A stretch of 45,588 nt of DNA, from positions 1-45,588 of the forward strand of contig JAHDCZ010000014.1 in the NCBI GenBank assembly GCA_020629615.1. Direction: 5' to 3'. The stretch comes from Saprospiraceae bacterium. Lineage in GTDB: Bacteria; Bacteroidota; Bacteroidia; Chitinophagales; Saprospiraceae. Position numbers and translations under genes: made by a program. The notes below the pieces were generated by a model. That model saw only the letters and a program-made list of their open reading frames with translations, was not told the origin of the DNA and ran no database searches. This document shows positions 20,601 to 26,399 of this stretch, piece after piece (positions within the stretch are counted from its first letter, which is position 1; each line of letters begins with the position of its first letter).

Positions 20601-21808
20601 TATAAACTACATGCATCACCTTGTACTAACCACCTAAATTCCCAAGGACCTGCTCCCGACTCAAAACCTGAAACAGTTGTACTAGGATTATTTGGTTCTT
20701 GAATTGTAACCATTGGGCCTTCAATTTGAGTCCAGGTCCCTATTTGTCCTGGTCCCAATGAGGATCCATTTAAAGCAATAATATCCGGAATGGTTGGGCA
20801 AAAAGTTCTATCCGGCCCAGCATAGGGTATAATAGCTCCAGATCCAAATCCCCGGTACACAGTTGTGGTTTCCGCATGACAATTTGAATTACATCCACCT
20901 ACAATATCCCATTGATATGTGTATGTTCCTTCTTCCATAACACAAGCGAATGTGTGGGGATCGTTAGGGTCGTTAAATGTAACTAATGCTTCGGCTTCTG
21001 GAGAAGGCCCAGAACCAGGTACTACTGACCAAGTCCCCATTCCATTTAAGCTACAGGCAGCATCAATTCTTGCGCAATATGGTGCATCACCTGTAAAACA
21101 TCCAGAAGGTAATGAGGTCGCATAACAAGTTTCTGGAACGAAATAATACTCTATATCCATTACGTCTGTGATTTTACAGCCAGCGTCATTAATGAACGTG
21201 TAACTAATTTGTGTTCCATACTTATTGGTTCCATAACATTCGTCGGGACGTGGCGTAGGGAAAAAAGTATAATCTAATCCGCTTCCTGTCAAGGTACCGG
21301 ATGTGCCTATCGCTACTGACACCATTGCAGATTCACCTGCACCGGGAAGATTTCCTAATGTTATATCAATACCACCTCCTGTATAACATTCAAATGATAT
21401 GTCAGGCCCAGCATCCGGTTCTGTAGGTGGTGCCAAAATGGTATGAGTCACACAATTCGATGTAATCATTCCATCCGAACATTCCATCGACAATACAAAT
21501 TCATAATCTCCTGGTACGAATGATCCCGAAAGCTCACTTTGCGGTTGAAAAGGATTGACAATAGAGATATCTGCTCCTGTTGGAACAGAACTTATACACC
21601 ATTCAATAGTCTCTAATTTAGAATTTAGAGTGGACGTTGCACCCTCTAAAACAATCCTTTCATTACTACAATAAGATGTGGGAACTCCAGCGTTTACAGT
21701 ACAACCTGTTCCTGTCATATCCATACAGTCGCATTGCGCATAAATGCAAAAGGAACTAAGAATAAGAAACAATAAGGCATAGGTGACCCTAAGAAATAAA
21801 ATTTTCAT
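8603..21808 (-). CDS. Giant secreted T9SS adhesin-like protein (Ig/PKD-like, SprB, DUF11, SdrD_B)
   Basis: The 4401-aa product begins with a signal peptide (LLFLILSSFCIYAQ). Residues about 25-1320 are Ig/PKD-like repeats with recurrent AGPD and W..I.GP motifs and many Cys. About 1320-2100 hold ten SprB repeats (GGTAPYEYSIDGG, then GLSSGxYTVxVRDANGC). About 2104-3730 hold nine DUF11 domains (FDLALxK, NQGxxxAxNIxVxDYxPxGY) joined by Asp-rich linkers containing DEDDHDPA. About 3735-4205 hold four SdrD_B-like domains, then an Fn3-like segment beginning VPVEWLSF, and from about 4318 a T9SS type-A sorting domain (IYPNPAIDDVN). Family knowledge: SprB is a gliding adhesin carried by T9SS in Flavobacterium johnsoniae, and Asp-rich SdrD_B/DUF11 stalks tend to bind calcium. 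A surface adhesive role here is an inference. It starts 182 bp downstream of a kinase/regulator pair on the same strand. Confidence 0.92.
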   Translation of the reverse strand: MKILFLRVTYALLFLILSSFCIYAQCDCMDMTGTGCTVNAGVPTSYCSNERIVLEGATSTLNSKLETIEWCISSVPTGADISIVNPFQPQSELSGSFVPGDYEFVLSMECSDGMITSNCVTHTILAPPTEPDAGPDISFECYTGGGIDITLGNLPGAGESAMVSVAIGTSGTLTGSGLDYTFFPTPRPDECYGTNKYGTQISYTFINDAGCKITDVMDIEYYFVPETCYATSLPSGCFTGDAPYCARIDAACSLNGMGTWSVVPGSGPSPEAEALVTFNDPNDPHTFACVMEEGTYTYQWDIVGGCNSNCHAETTTVYRGFGSGAIIPYAGPDRTFCPTIPDIIALNGSSLGPGQIGTWTQIEGPMVTIQEPNNPSTTVSGFESGAGPWEFRWLVQGDACSLYDEMKIIEVPEITVSAPSRNYNCSDYFGTVGDVILGFGPDIRTTIDYWDAIIDEIEVTLLSGPEDFVNTNSNIEFKPWFSANCGASGGSPFFLSLGETHSYDLPSTSGCNQGRPQLRWLPEYPGEYEFSYKVTTQCQTITRTQKVKFGGPTSGGLPNAGTNVVLPCGLNQFMLTGIASAEARWDLVSSIPPGLPDMLTSSDVSDPTSRFRSNPTLMDLQDGIYTFRYSVIVGPNCDPIYDEVTVQVSMTSPENLNVTNETQVICASGPVILSASYDGASEENVTWSLNPASSGTNFTFSPADPIGNDRITITDLDPNTEYTFDFVAENGCGITTESVTFTTGSDEGPSLAIIDGEDICSDSGMETLTADPLLNGTTGNWSFGSIPIGASPMFSSTNSTTTEVTGLTTDGTYEIIWSTTNLPCPTVLHDTLLISVGEIQESMADNFIINCNAEIPLTDNLIANEITVGKGNWFQAAGPALADIDDIYDFNSEVVFNASGEYKFGWSSVLPGCGGDTSYMTFRIGKPAPPAFAGLDQVICSGNGEFNLQALDIPDENSGYWLVTEVSPGLEVNLSSTDTESTIATFSQPGQATLRWTVLPEYLNCSSKFSEIDLTWIQSNIVSDVDNFCDNGGTPVSFELSGTPLDIEGATVMWTGSTGMILNSNTSNAVVTGVVGAGTYTYTYDVRYDYTYDHDNDIATPEIADFCVSSSDVNVTIDEYIQAEVMADEVCAGSNFILNGNDISATNPNAMYQWSIIEEGTMGTLSDSDMPTASYASAQLGETYVFQYRIDNGACRSLASVEGMAVACPCVIEVNLVEIETCSNSLIPEIQNGEYYNIVFEIVGIENPVEPFELVLNANLDGTGGTVLMSGLTIGEHTLSSTALSLVFGETYDLSIRSEDITADCLGSFMVQTEIPISCTSSELMPVSCLGGSDGALVINAIGGSGQYQYSIDGLNWQNTNVFENLNAGNYLVTVRDFQSTTCISNCTVTITEPTEALSFSLTKTDVDCFEGSTGTISVTAMGGTAPYEYSLDGGPWQPGSEFNGLEASGHTIQVRDARGCLEEDQITISEPNLLSCSVIGTDLNSCSASNGTLSVSVMGGTAPYEYSIDGTTYQMSNEFNSLSSGLYVVRVVDSKGCSTNCEYRLEAPDAPSCEIVDLVHINCAGSSTGSFSVTGFGGSSTDYEFSLNGAPYSSASSFNNLPAGVHTVRVRIANTTGCESICSVEIEEPFGLTCSLNKIDVSCLNGSDGVILVSSTGGSGSYEYRLGSGSFQNSNEFEGLEEGSYTITVRDANATGCMTTCTISLSEPTSLPSVTGTAETVSCFGNNDGVVEVSGSGGTAPYEYNIDGGPWQMGTRFTGLSSGDHTIGIRDFEGCESNSVLNVPSPEELICSNIIGTDPTDCSTNDGQINVTAIGGVSPLMYSIDGSTFQSSNVFSNLSSGSYTVIIEDANGCETNCSVALTSPNAPLCFIPSFQDVSCHGGTDGSITVQGIGGSGNYEYNIDDGPFGSNNTFTNLSAGLHVVSVRNAGTTECISICTQFLEEPRALMTFVEVESLSCLGNGDGQIEVSASGGSGSFEYQLNNGSFQISNIFTGLSANVYSVTVRDINVPSCSTTISAIVEEPEELLIESVVVVNEECSIRQDGSISVLVSGGTTDYEYSLNGGAWQSGSLFENLVADDYTILVRDKNGCTVSTSTSVELVNCIFDLALEKFVSTSTSMPIVPGALVDFTIEVWNQGNIPAYNISIVDYPPSGLILSDPNWTQNPVSGIIISNNDINQINPGEKESINISFIVDENLMLDQLVNYAEIFSADDDNNPNNGVASDEDSTPFDNQGDDELIYDGQLVDSDNGFFIDDDLDSDDYDPALISIMQEFDLALKKEYAYHIESDGNNMINPGEEVVFKITVYNQGTLNATNIEVTDYVPSNMIFTVGGVDNDFTGSGIMPTATIASLGSGQSADLYIRLRVDPSYMWGQQINNAEITSGENALGLEDEDDPLGVVHGSIDDDSEMNSDNDIDDEMNFPVGSMQDNPADADDYDLAIIEIGQMFDLALDKVLNGYNDLNGDGVMSPGDEVTFLLTVYNQGTLDAYNIQVSDYIPEGLILNDSNWNNFQNVSIAQLNTVIPYLPASPTSYPTVTRTITFTIDETFRGNSIVNWAEISAADDDDDNVYDPPMEFDSTPDAIQGNDSYGGDNVTDNSNNDEDDHDPAEINPVVELDLALTKKDQNSDPIGSWGEIRTFDIEVTNQGTIYVTEFTVSDYIPCGYEFVQAPGQNPGWIYNPITRIASFEYDEDRLNVNESVTLNIELKVVDCDSDVYYNWTNYAEITAYDDDYNDFNTEIQDVDSDPDMTNFDDPGGEPWGPSDDYIDGDGTGPFGGGPASGDEDDHDPAKPELFDLALIKQLKTINDPYRYGDLLEFEITVCNQGNIGAQNVQVADYLPTGYNFAFANNSAWGGTSTAPVYTIPSIAINDCEKFSIYLTIEQTSGGEKDWVNYAEIVYAENENGIDRTTWDIDSNPGSDNPEENAVEPSHPEQGDDDLTSTDKGGEEDDHDPAGIELLDLAVRKVTTNQTGPFVYGDVITYTFEVYNQGSIQTSGIELTDYIPCGFKYLSSNNGSGWSYDSNTSMATYLIAGPLVPGGSTTVTIELALQQCLDTSDESFTNYVEISNHQSDDPDYPNQEDVDSMTDNDPNNDMGGTPDDPNEDNVINEDKYDGGDEDDHDPERVELFDLALKKELITVNDPYRYGDLLEFKITVCNQGNVDAANIVVSDYLPAGYSFAFANNPGWGGTTSSPTYEIPGILRQDACTELFISLTLEMTAGGEKDWFNYAEITSSTDTNGNPRTDGDSTEGSNSDNENLVEPGELGDDDLTSVEPNGNQDDHDPAGIEVFDLAQIKTTTATGPFKYGDIVTFDLTLFNQGSIEAKDIELTDYIPCGYRYSNTNDSNGWSYDAATGYAMKVITGPLAPGEHTMVSIVLQVQECYENVENAWTNISEISGSESNDPDSPANDIDSNSDMDPNNDPGGEPNSPDDNELHGDGDCGDCIQRVCVPLNNETPAIVESVYVDGSILVLPNYPYDLNDPAQAAQFLADCLALGYSIVENFDPVTQILCIDVLYPGENFESYNFNNGEEYYFTCHDCNTVSDEDDHDPEVIDIFDLALRKTVDDLGPYDEGEIVEYHIDVFNQGNVAAYDVLVTDYLNHGYLFDASANAGWAQTGDLVQTTVPGPIAPGDSVRLTLNLEIFIPDGAHQHSWYNEAEISGANDENGDPRNDADSYPDTNPDNDNPLGDGPDDDNILNGDGNDNVIDEDINDPFNEGDDDEDDNDAAEVIVVGGLGDTVFKDLDGDGIRDVNEPGVQGVIVTLTDCMGTVLETQVTDANGFYFFENLVPGDYQVFYDISNLPVGCAFTYQDVGNDDSVDSDVDLSGVAPCTHIDGGEYDSSFDAGLLILASLGDFVWHDLDGDGQQDANEPGLAGVTVNLYDGDGNFLETTTTDSNGYYLFDLLYPGDYYVQFITPDGMELTFANTGVNDGLDSDVDGSNGPGTTSITHLDAGENDLDWDAGYYFCVPIGDLVWYDNDEDDVWDDVENGINGLDVNLWKNHFGTWVIWDTAETGHKPGTPSDDGYFKFCAPPGQYYIEVLMPPYGLVPAQPNRGNNEERDSDIDNSYGFGTSDDFVVFSGQEKCDLGAGYYPMAQIGDRVWRDDNENGMQDPSEPAMSGVTVQAYNVLGEMVAETTTATDGTYNIDYLQQEDYYLRFTPPAGSNLGITYPNMGDDMMDSDVDHSNGPNTTPFYSMSPGMEVPHVDAGLTYATVVPVEWLSFTGEHRGNHNQLDWSTATEFNSSHFEVLRRHESETDFRLIGKVVSEGTTTEITNYEMQDYDVAQSGIYYYRLKQVDYDGGYDYSETIAIRVAGDASANTVSIYPNPAIDDVNVDMSISQLSEVKISIWDANGKVVRDNVFMAQLEAGEHTRTIDISGLSAGVYQLKLKIGRETINQKLIVLKK
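10620..15500 (-). repeat. Nine DUF11 units with acidic linkers
   Basis: Nine diverged units of about 165-190 aa each start with a (F/L)DLAL.K motif and include NQG and DYIP.G(Y/F). Each ends in a linker of Asp, Asn and Glu, often DEDDHDPA. Units five and seven (both with PYRYGDLLEF) and units six and eight (both with DYIPCG and GWSYD) are most alike, so a two-unit block was probably duplicated. The last linker (about 11185-11510) carries an extra Cys-rich insertion of about 110 residues. Confidence 0.85.
15500..17830 (-). repeat. Array of ten SprB repeats
   Basis: Ten consecutive units of about 75-80 aa share the plan C..G.DG.I.V...GG..PYEYS(I/L)DGG.W...N.F..L.AG.YTV.VRD..GC followed by an acidic-proline junction (EEP or SEP). 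The paired Cys residues are conserved in most units. The copies are well diverged at nucleotide level, unlike the arrays at 2887-3906 and 40250-45588, so this array is older or no longer being homogenised. Confidence 0.85.
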
Positions 21809-21907
21809 TATTAATGGTTTAGATCTTCGAAAGAAGAATGTGTTAATACGAATACTTTACTGCTTGGGAATCTGCACCAATTTTGGAATGTAAGGCAAGA
21901 GGTAGTG

Positions 21908-21943
21908 CAAATCTAAATTAAAACATCAAATACATATTACAAA
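21908..21943 (-). promoter_or_regulatory. Candidate promoter of the 4401-aa gene
   Basis: On the minus strand TAGATTTG (21915-21908) matches the Bacteroidota -7 consensus TAnnTTTG exactly and would start transcription about 95 nt before the ATG at 21808. TTTG elements lie 11 nt (21930-21927) and 24 nt (21943-21940) upstream. Neither matches the usual spacing of about 19 nt, so the -33 element is uncertain. Confidence 0.4.
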
Positions 21944-21958
21944 TATTTATAATATGTA
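21931..21958. promoter_or_regulatory. Inverted repeat upstream of the giant gene
   Basis: Perfect 9-bp arms TACATATTA (21931-21939) and TAATATGTA (21950-21958) are separated by 10 nt. The repeat lies just downstream of the response-regulator stop codon and just upstream of the candidate -7 box of the 4401-aa gene. It could be an operator for a LuxR-type regulator or a weak terminator of the kinase/regulator unit; the sequence does not decide between them. Confidence 0.4.
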
Positions 21959-21990
21959 CATTATCATGTAGTCTATAATGAGGCTTATAA

Positions 21991-22617
21991 CTATCGAAGA
22001 TTAAAATAATACTGAATGGCAGAAGCTTTATTATTCACATGCAGTTTTCTATAAATCCTTTTAACTCTAGCTCGTACGCCATTTATAGAGATACCGATTA
22101 TTTCTGATATCTCTTGATAAGAATTTCCTTTAGATAGTAATTCTAACAATTCAAATTCCTTCTCAGTGAGTTTTTTAGATGAATTGTTTATTTTTTTTCT
22201 TGTAAAGCCTTGAATTAATTTTTTGGCCATTTTGGGAGAGAGGAAAGCTCCTCCATTTCTCAGAATATCTATTGATGATTTCATTTCCTTTGTATCAAAG
22301 GTCTTCAATATATATCCTACTGCACCATTTTTAAAACTTTCGATTAATGATGAATAATCCTCAGAAGAAGAAAACATCGTTATTTCAATATTATGATAAC
22401 TATTTAATATGTTTTTTATTTCTTCTAATCCATTCTCATTGGTCATGTAGATATCTAAGAGTAAATAAATCTTAATCGTTGGAGGAATTTCACTACACAT
22501 AAAAGATTTAACCGATTCAAAGCTTTCGAACTTTAGATCAATTTCATCTTTAAGTATTTCTTTCATAAACACCCTTACATCCTTGTCATCATCAATTAAT
22601 ACAACAAAATCTTTCAT
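21991..22617 (-). CDS. Response regulator, NarL/FixJ family (REC plus LuxR-type HTH)
   Basis: This 208-aa protein has an N-terminal receiver domain. The acidic pocket is DDD (residues 9-11), the phospho-acceptor is Asp55 in YLLLDIYMTNENG, the switch Ser is in MFSSSEDY (about 83-85) and the conserved Lys is Lys105 in YILKTFD. Residues about 149-205 form a LuxR-type DNA-binding domain (LTEKEFELLELLSKGNSYQEISEIIG, cut here into its recognisable start, with INGVRARVKRIYRKL as recognition region). It should bind DNA as a phosphorylated dimer. Its ATG lies 5 bp after the stop codon of the TPR sensor kinase, so the two are almost certainly one operon and a cognate pair. The next gene on the same strand is the 4401-aa adhesin, a plausible but unproven target. 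Confidence 0.93.
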   Translation of the reverse strand: MKDFVVLIDDDKDVRVFMKEILKDEIDLKFESFESVKSFMCSEIPPTIKIYLLLDIYMTNENGLEEIKNILNSYHNIEITMFSSSEDYSSLIESFKNGAVGYILKTFDTKEMKSSIDILRNGGAFLSPKMAKKLIQGFTRKKINNSSKKLTEKEFELLELLSKGNSYQEISEIIGISINGVRARVKRIYRKLHVNNKASAIQYYFNLR

Positions 22618-22622
22618 AACAT

Positions 22623-24692
22623 CTATATTTCAAATTCAATTTTAGCACCACCCATATTTCCTTTTTTAAATCTAATAACCCCTCCCAGTTTTTTAATAAT
22701 CTTTTCAACTACAAATAATCCAACACCTGAATTACTTCCATCTTCCTTTTTATGAAAAACTCTTTTGAATTTAAATACTTCATTTAAATTGGTCTTTGAA
22801 GGTAAACCGATTCCATTATCTTCAATTGATATTTTTGATCCTTCTTGAGTCAATATTAGTGTAGGTCTTTTTTGTAACTCCGAAAATTTCAAAGCGTTCT
22901 CAATGATATTTACTAAGACAATCGACACTAAATTCTTATCACTTTTCACCAAAATTTCATCTTCTATGATAAATTCAGCCTCTTTATATTGGGGATTTAA
23001 TGCCACTATATTCTCAAAAATATCGTTGGCCATTAGTCCTAAATCGAATTCTTCCTTTTCAATCGTATGATCTTCTTGATCAAACAGTTGAATCAATTTA
23101 TTCAAGGTTCCTTCTAATTCTAAAAAATCATTAGATTTTAAATTTCCAGAAGTCGCTTTATATTTCGCTTTAGAAATTGGAAACTTTAAGTCATGTTGAA
23201 TTACCGTTAAGCTTTTTCTTATTACTTCTTGCATCGATTTTCTTTCAATCATAGATTGATAAACCTTATGAGAAAGGAAGATCAATACAAGCGTAACAAA
23301 AAATAATAACCCTAAATACAATTTATTGGAATTACTTTTCTCAATACCTTGGGCTGTATTATCAGTATTAATAAGATTATCTAAATCTGTCAATGCCGAA
23401 TTTAGAAATTCTTCCTTTATCTCTGAATCCAATGTTTTCTTAGTTGATTCCAATTTTTCATATAACTCCGTCTCCTGACTAACCAAATTAAATAGAATCC
23501 TTAAAATGACATTTTTCTTCAATCGATCATAATTACCATTTAGGGTATTCAATTTTAGGAGTAAAGAATCTTTCAAAAACATTACTTTTAAAGGGTCAAA
23601 GTAAGAGTATAAAGAAATAATTTTCAAATCTCTTAACTTATTCAAGTCTGAGTTTTGAACATCAAATCCCGATCTTTCAACAAAATCTAAGGTCGCTAAT
23701 CTCGCAACATTATCAGCGCTATGACAACTTAGAATTCTTTGTAAATGGGTCAAAAAGTCATCTTCATATAAAACACCCTTTTCACTATATTCCTGTGTTG
23801 ATTGCTCAATATCCTTTAAAAGTTCTTCGCAATAATTTTGTCTACAAAGTAAATCTTTCTTTAAATCTCTAACAGCAAAACTATCAAGCCAATAATTATT
23901 TAATTTATTTATAGAATCTAAAATATTTAGATTAGAATATGCCAATTTAAACTGATCGGAAAAGGTATAAAGCCGAGCTTTTCCATAATAAGCCAATAGA
24001 ATATGATCAGAATTTTCTGATTCAACTGCCAGTTCCATTTGCCTATTTCTTAAAGTTAAAGCTTCTCCAAGTCTGCGGTTATCTTCATATATATTGCATA
24101 AACTATTCAAAACAGTCAGGTAGGTATACGCATCTTCGGGAATTCTTCGAAGTGCACGTTTATAAGCTTTCTCGCCTTCGATTAATTCACCATTTAAAAC
24201 ATGTGCATATCCTTCAGTAAACATTGTTTCATATAAGTAGCGAATATTCAATCCAGAAGTGTCCTTTTCAAATTCTTGATAAATTGACTTTCCTGTTTCG
24301 ATTGCATTGTCCAATGAATCTGTTTGAATTTCTATTAGAACCTTAGAATAAAGCAGTTTGACTAATTGGCTTTTTTTAATATTCGGTTGCTTGTAGTCTA
24401 AAACATAATCCATTAATTTCTTAGCAGATACAAAGTCTTTGTTGTACCGAGCAGCTCTTATTGCCAGAAAAAAAGTATTGACTATTTTTTCATGACTTAC
24501 ATTAATCATGCAATTGTCAATTAATGTGGGTCTACTAAAAAAATTAGAAACCTCTTTATATGCTATGCCATGATCAGTTTTATTTTGTACCTGATCAATG
24601 AAGTTCGAAAAAATTTTACAAGTATCAACAAGACCACTACTAAAGGCGGAAAAGGATAAAAAAGTAAAAAAAATGGTAAATACATTTTTCAA
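22623..24692 (-). CDS. TPR-containing sensor histidine kinase
   Basis: The protein has a TPR-like helical sensor region of some 450 residues, one membrane segment (LLFFVTLVLIFLSH, about residue 486-502 counted from the furthest start at 24776), a kinase core and no receiver. Counting the same way: phospho-acceptor His528 in VIQHDLKFP, N-box Asn627 (NIIENALKF), G1 box DNGIG at 653 and G2 box SGVGLF at about 684. The topology suggests a periplasmic sensor and a cytoplasmic kinase, as in many Bacteroidota kinases. Start choice: the longest frame opens with TTG at 24776 and has an ATG at 24764. TTG at 24692 gives a compact signal peptide (KNVFTIFFTFLSFSAFSS), which I prefer. It forms an operon with the LuxR-type regulator, 5 bp downstream. 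Confidence 0.88.
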   Translation of the reverse strand: MKNVFTIFFTFLSFSAFSSGLVDTCKIFSNFIDQVQNKTDHGIAYKEVSNFFSRPTLIDNCMINVSHEKIVNTFFLAIRAARYNKDFVSAKKLMDYVLDYKQPNIKKSQLVKLLYSKVLIEIQTDSLDNAIETGKSIYQEFEKDTSGLNIRYLYETMFTEGYAHVLNGELIEGEKAYKRALRRIPEDAYTYLTVLNSLCNIYEDNRRLGEALTLRNRQMELAVESENSDHILLAYYGKARLYTFSDQFKLAYSNLNILDSINKLNNYWLDSFAVRDLKKDLLCRQNYCEELLKDIEQSTQEYSEKGVLYEDDFLTHLQRILSCHSADNVARLATLDFVERSGFDVQNSDLNKLRDLKIISLYSYFDPLKVMFLKDSLLLKLNTLNGNYDRLKKNVILRILFNLVSQETELYEKLESTKKTLDSEIKEEFLNSALTDLDNLINTDNTAQGIEKSNSNKLYLGLLFFVTLVLIFLSHKVYQSMIERKSMQEVIRKSLTVIQHDLKFPISKAKYKATSGNLKSNDFLELEGTLNKLIQLFDQEDHTIEKEEFDLGLMANDIFENIVALNPQYKEAEFIIEDEILVKSDKNLVSIVLVNIIENALKFSELQKRPTLILTQEGSKISIEDNGIGLPSKTNLNEVFKFKRVFHKKEDGSNSGVGLFVVEKIIKKLGGVIRFKKGNMGGAKIEFEI

Positions 24693-24953
24693 TATTCCAG
24701 GTTTAAACGTGTACTTGGCAAATTTTACGTGTATAATAAAGCTAAGAATAATTCTAGGATTCATCAACAATTTCAATTGTCAGTTTGAAAATTCCATCCT
24801 TATTTCTTTGAAGCATCTAATTTCTTAGGCACATGACCATGTACCTATTGTACAAATAGTTATTCATTTGAGTTCGAATTGTAATAATTTTAACTCCGTG
24901 TTATAGCATTGATTCTTAGAGACAAAAAACACCTTTGAGAATTGTGTAATTAT

Positions 24954-24990
24954 AAAGGAAGGCTTCTATCAACCTTCCTTTTTTATTTTA
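24954..24990 (+). terminator. Orphan plus-strand intrinsic terminator
   Basis: The stem AAAGGAAGG (24954-24962) / CCTTCCTTT (24973-24981) has a 10-nt loop and is followed by TTTATTTT; the whole T-run starts at 24979. It reads as a plus-strand terminator, but no plus-strand gene precedes it. It may end a short RNA starting in 24780-24950 or act as a leader element of the lipoprotein gene. It also argues that translation of that gene starts downstream of it. Confidence 0.65.
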
Positions 24991-25034
24991 GCTTAACCAC
25001 CAAAAATCTTCATATCCCATTAAACCAAGAGCCC

Positions 25035-26267
25035 TTGAAATATTGGACCATTCTCTGTTTTCTTTTATTTAGTTGTCAAGCCACTATTCACCTTCCAAAC
25101 TTTGAAGAAGAATTAGCTATTGGAAATACCATCATAGAAACACAAGAAGGTGGATTTCTAATTGCTGGAAAAGATAAAAAAAGTCAGTTCGTATCTAGAG
25201 GATGGTTTTCTGTTGGGAAAAGTTTTTTGGCTAAAACCAATAAAAATGGTCAATTAAAATGGACGAAAAAATTCCACTTCTGGGATAGAACAACCATCAA
25301 CGATTTATTAGAATTAGAAAATGAAGATATCTTCGTTATTAATCCAGAAAGTATTCGATTTGACGGGAGAGACCCTCAAAATTTTTCTTACTTTACTAAA
25401 CTTGATAAAAATGGAAATGTCGCTTTCCAAAGAATAAGGTCCGGAGTTCTTTTAAAAATGATAAAATTCAAACAAGACAAAATTCTTATCGTTGGATTAA
25501 ATCGTACATCACAAACCCTTAAAAAACCTTTCGTACTTTGCTATAATATATCTGGGCAAATAATTTGGGAAAAAGCCATTGAAGATGAAATTGATTGGGT
25601 TGACGAAATCTTTTTAAAGAATGATAATCTGATTATAAATTCTAGTTCTACTGTTCTGACTAAAGAAAATAAACCTTCAAAACAATCCACTAGAAAAATA
25701 TTCTCATTGTCAACCATAACGAAAGACGTACAAACAGAAGTCATCGAAATATTCGAGAACGAAATATTATCCGTCAAAGAAAACCTATCTCTTGAATTTT
25801 ATAAAAGCTCGGACTCAAAAGAAGATTGGCAAATTAAACTTAAAGATCATACCACTCAAAAAACAAGTAAGATCAATCTTCCTATGACATCTAAGCTTAA
25901 TCTTATTCCACGAATACAATTAAATCTTCCCTCGACTTGTCTCTATCAACAAAAAGACTTTACAAGAATAACTCAATTAAAAGGTAATTCTCGAGGTGAA
26001 ATTTATGCCATTTCTCCAATTTTAAAAACACCACCAAACAATAAAGACAATAATAGTTTTATACAAAGCAATTGCTTTGATAATCTTAATGGTTTCTTAG
26101 TAGTCAAGTTAAAGAAAAACCTTCAATTAGATTGGGTTAAACACTTCAAAGAAAAACTCATTCCCCTTAACATAAACATTGGTGACACGAACAAAACTTA
26201 TATCACAGGAACTTCACAGGAAGATTTGAATAAGCATAAGATGTTTTATCTTACTCTTAACCCTTAA
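25035..26267 (+). CDS. Putative lipoprotein with repeated beta-strand (propeller-like) motifs
   Basis: The frame is open from 24942 but has no ATG near its N-terminus. TTG at 25035 gives a textbook lipoprotein signal: KYWTILCFLLFSC, with the lipobox LFSC and Cys about residue 14. The earlier TTG at 24942 would place a transcription terminator inside the coding sequence, so I reject it. The mature protein (about 395 aa) has repeated motifs such as EGGFLIAGKDK, AKTNKNGQLKW, TKLDKNGNVAFQ and CYNISGQIIWEKA. These resemble the blade pattern of PQQ/BamB-like or delta-60-type propeller lipoproteins of Bacteroidota. No enzyme motif is visible. Likely location is the periplasmic or outer face of a membrane. 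It is divergent from the sensor-kinase gene, and a functional link is unproven. Confidence 0.75.
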   Translation: MKYWTILCFLLFSCQATIHLPNFEEELAIGNTIIETQEGGFLIAGKDKKSQFVSRGWFSVGKSFLAKTNKNGQLKWTKKFHFWDRTTINDLLELENEDIFVINPESIRFDGRDPQNFSYFTKLDKNGNVAFQRIRSGVLLKMIKFKQDKILIVGLNRTSQTLKKPFVLCYNISGQIIWEKAIEDEIDWVDEIFLKNDNLIINSSSTVLTKENKPSKQSTRKIFSLSTITKDVQTEVIEIFENEILSVKENLSLEFYKSSDSKEDWQIKLKDHTTQKTSKINLPMTSKLNLIPRIQLNLPSTCLYQQKDFTRITQLKGNSRGEIYAISPILKTPPNNKDNNSFIQSNCFDNLNGFLVVKLKKNLQLDWVKHFKEKLIPLNINIGDTNKTYITGTSQEDLNKHKMFYLTLNP

Positions 26268-26363
26268 AACAGACAACTTTTAGTTAACACACCATTTTAG
26301 TGCTTTGAAAAACTCATAATTGCCAATTATTCCATTTTATTGAACTTCAAAACGATTTCTCCC

Positions 26364-26393
26364 TTTATATCCCAAGAAGAAATAATATCTTTG
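26364..26393 (+). promoter_or_regulatory. Promoter of the ileS leader transcript
   Basis: TATCTTTG (26386-26393) matches the Bacteroidota -7 element TAnnTTTG exactly. TTTA (26364-26367), one mismatch from the TTTG -33 element, lies 18 nt upstream, close to the known spacing. Transcription should begin at about 26397-26400, some 155 nt before the ileS start and almost at the ATG of the leader ORF. Confidence 0.75.
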
Positions 26394-26399
26394 CGTCCA

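Noticed and set aside
24598-24828. 76-aa plus-strand frame ending shortly before the orphan terminator
   Set aside because: It is antisense to the N-terminal coding part of the sensor kinase and has no recognisable features; its composition mirrors the opposite strand.
24834-24860. Eight-codon ORF MTMYLLYK upstream of the orphan terminator as a second leader peptide
   Set aside because: It lacks a run of one amino acid tied to the downstream gene, and I see no alternative pairing between it and the terminator hairpin.
26316-26330. Palindrome ATAATTG-C-CAATTAT after the lipoprotein gene
   Set aside because: The one-base centre prevents a stable hairpin and no T-run follows, so I do not call it a terminator. 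It could be an operator, but nothing supports that.
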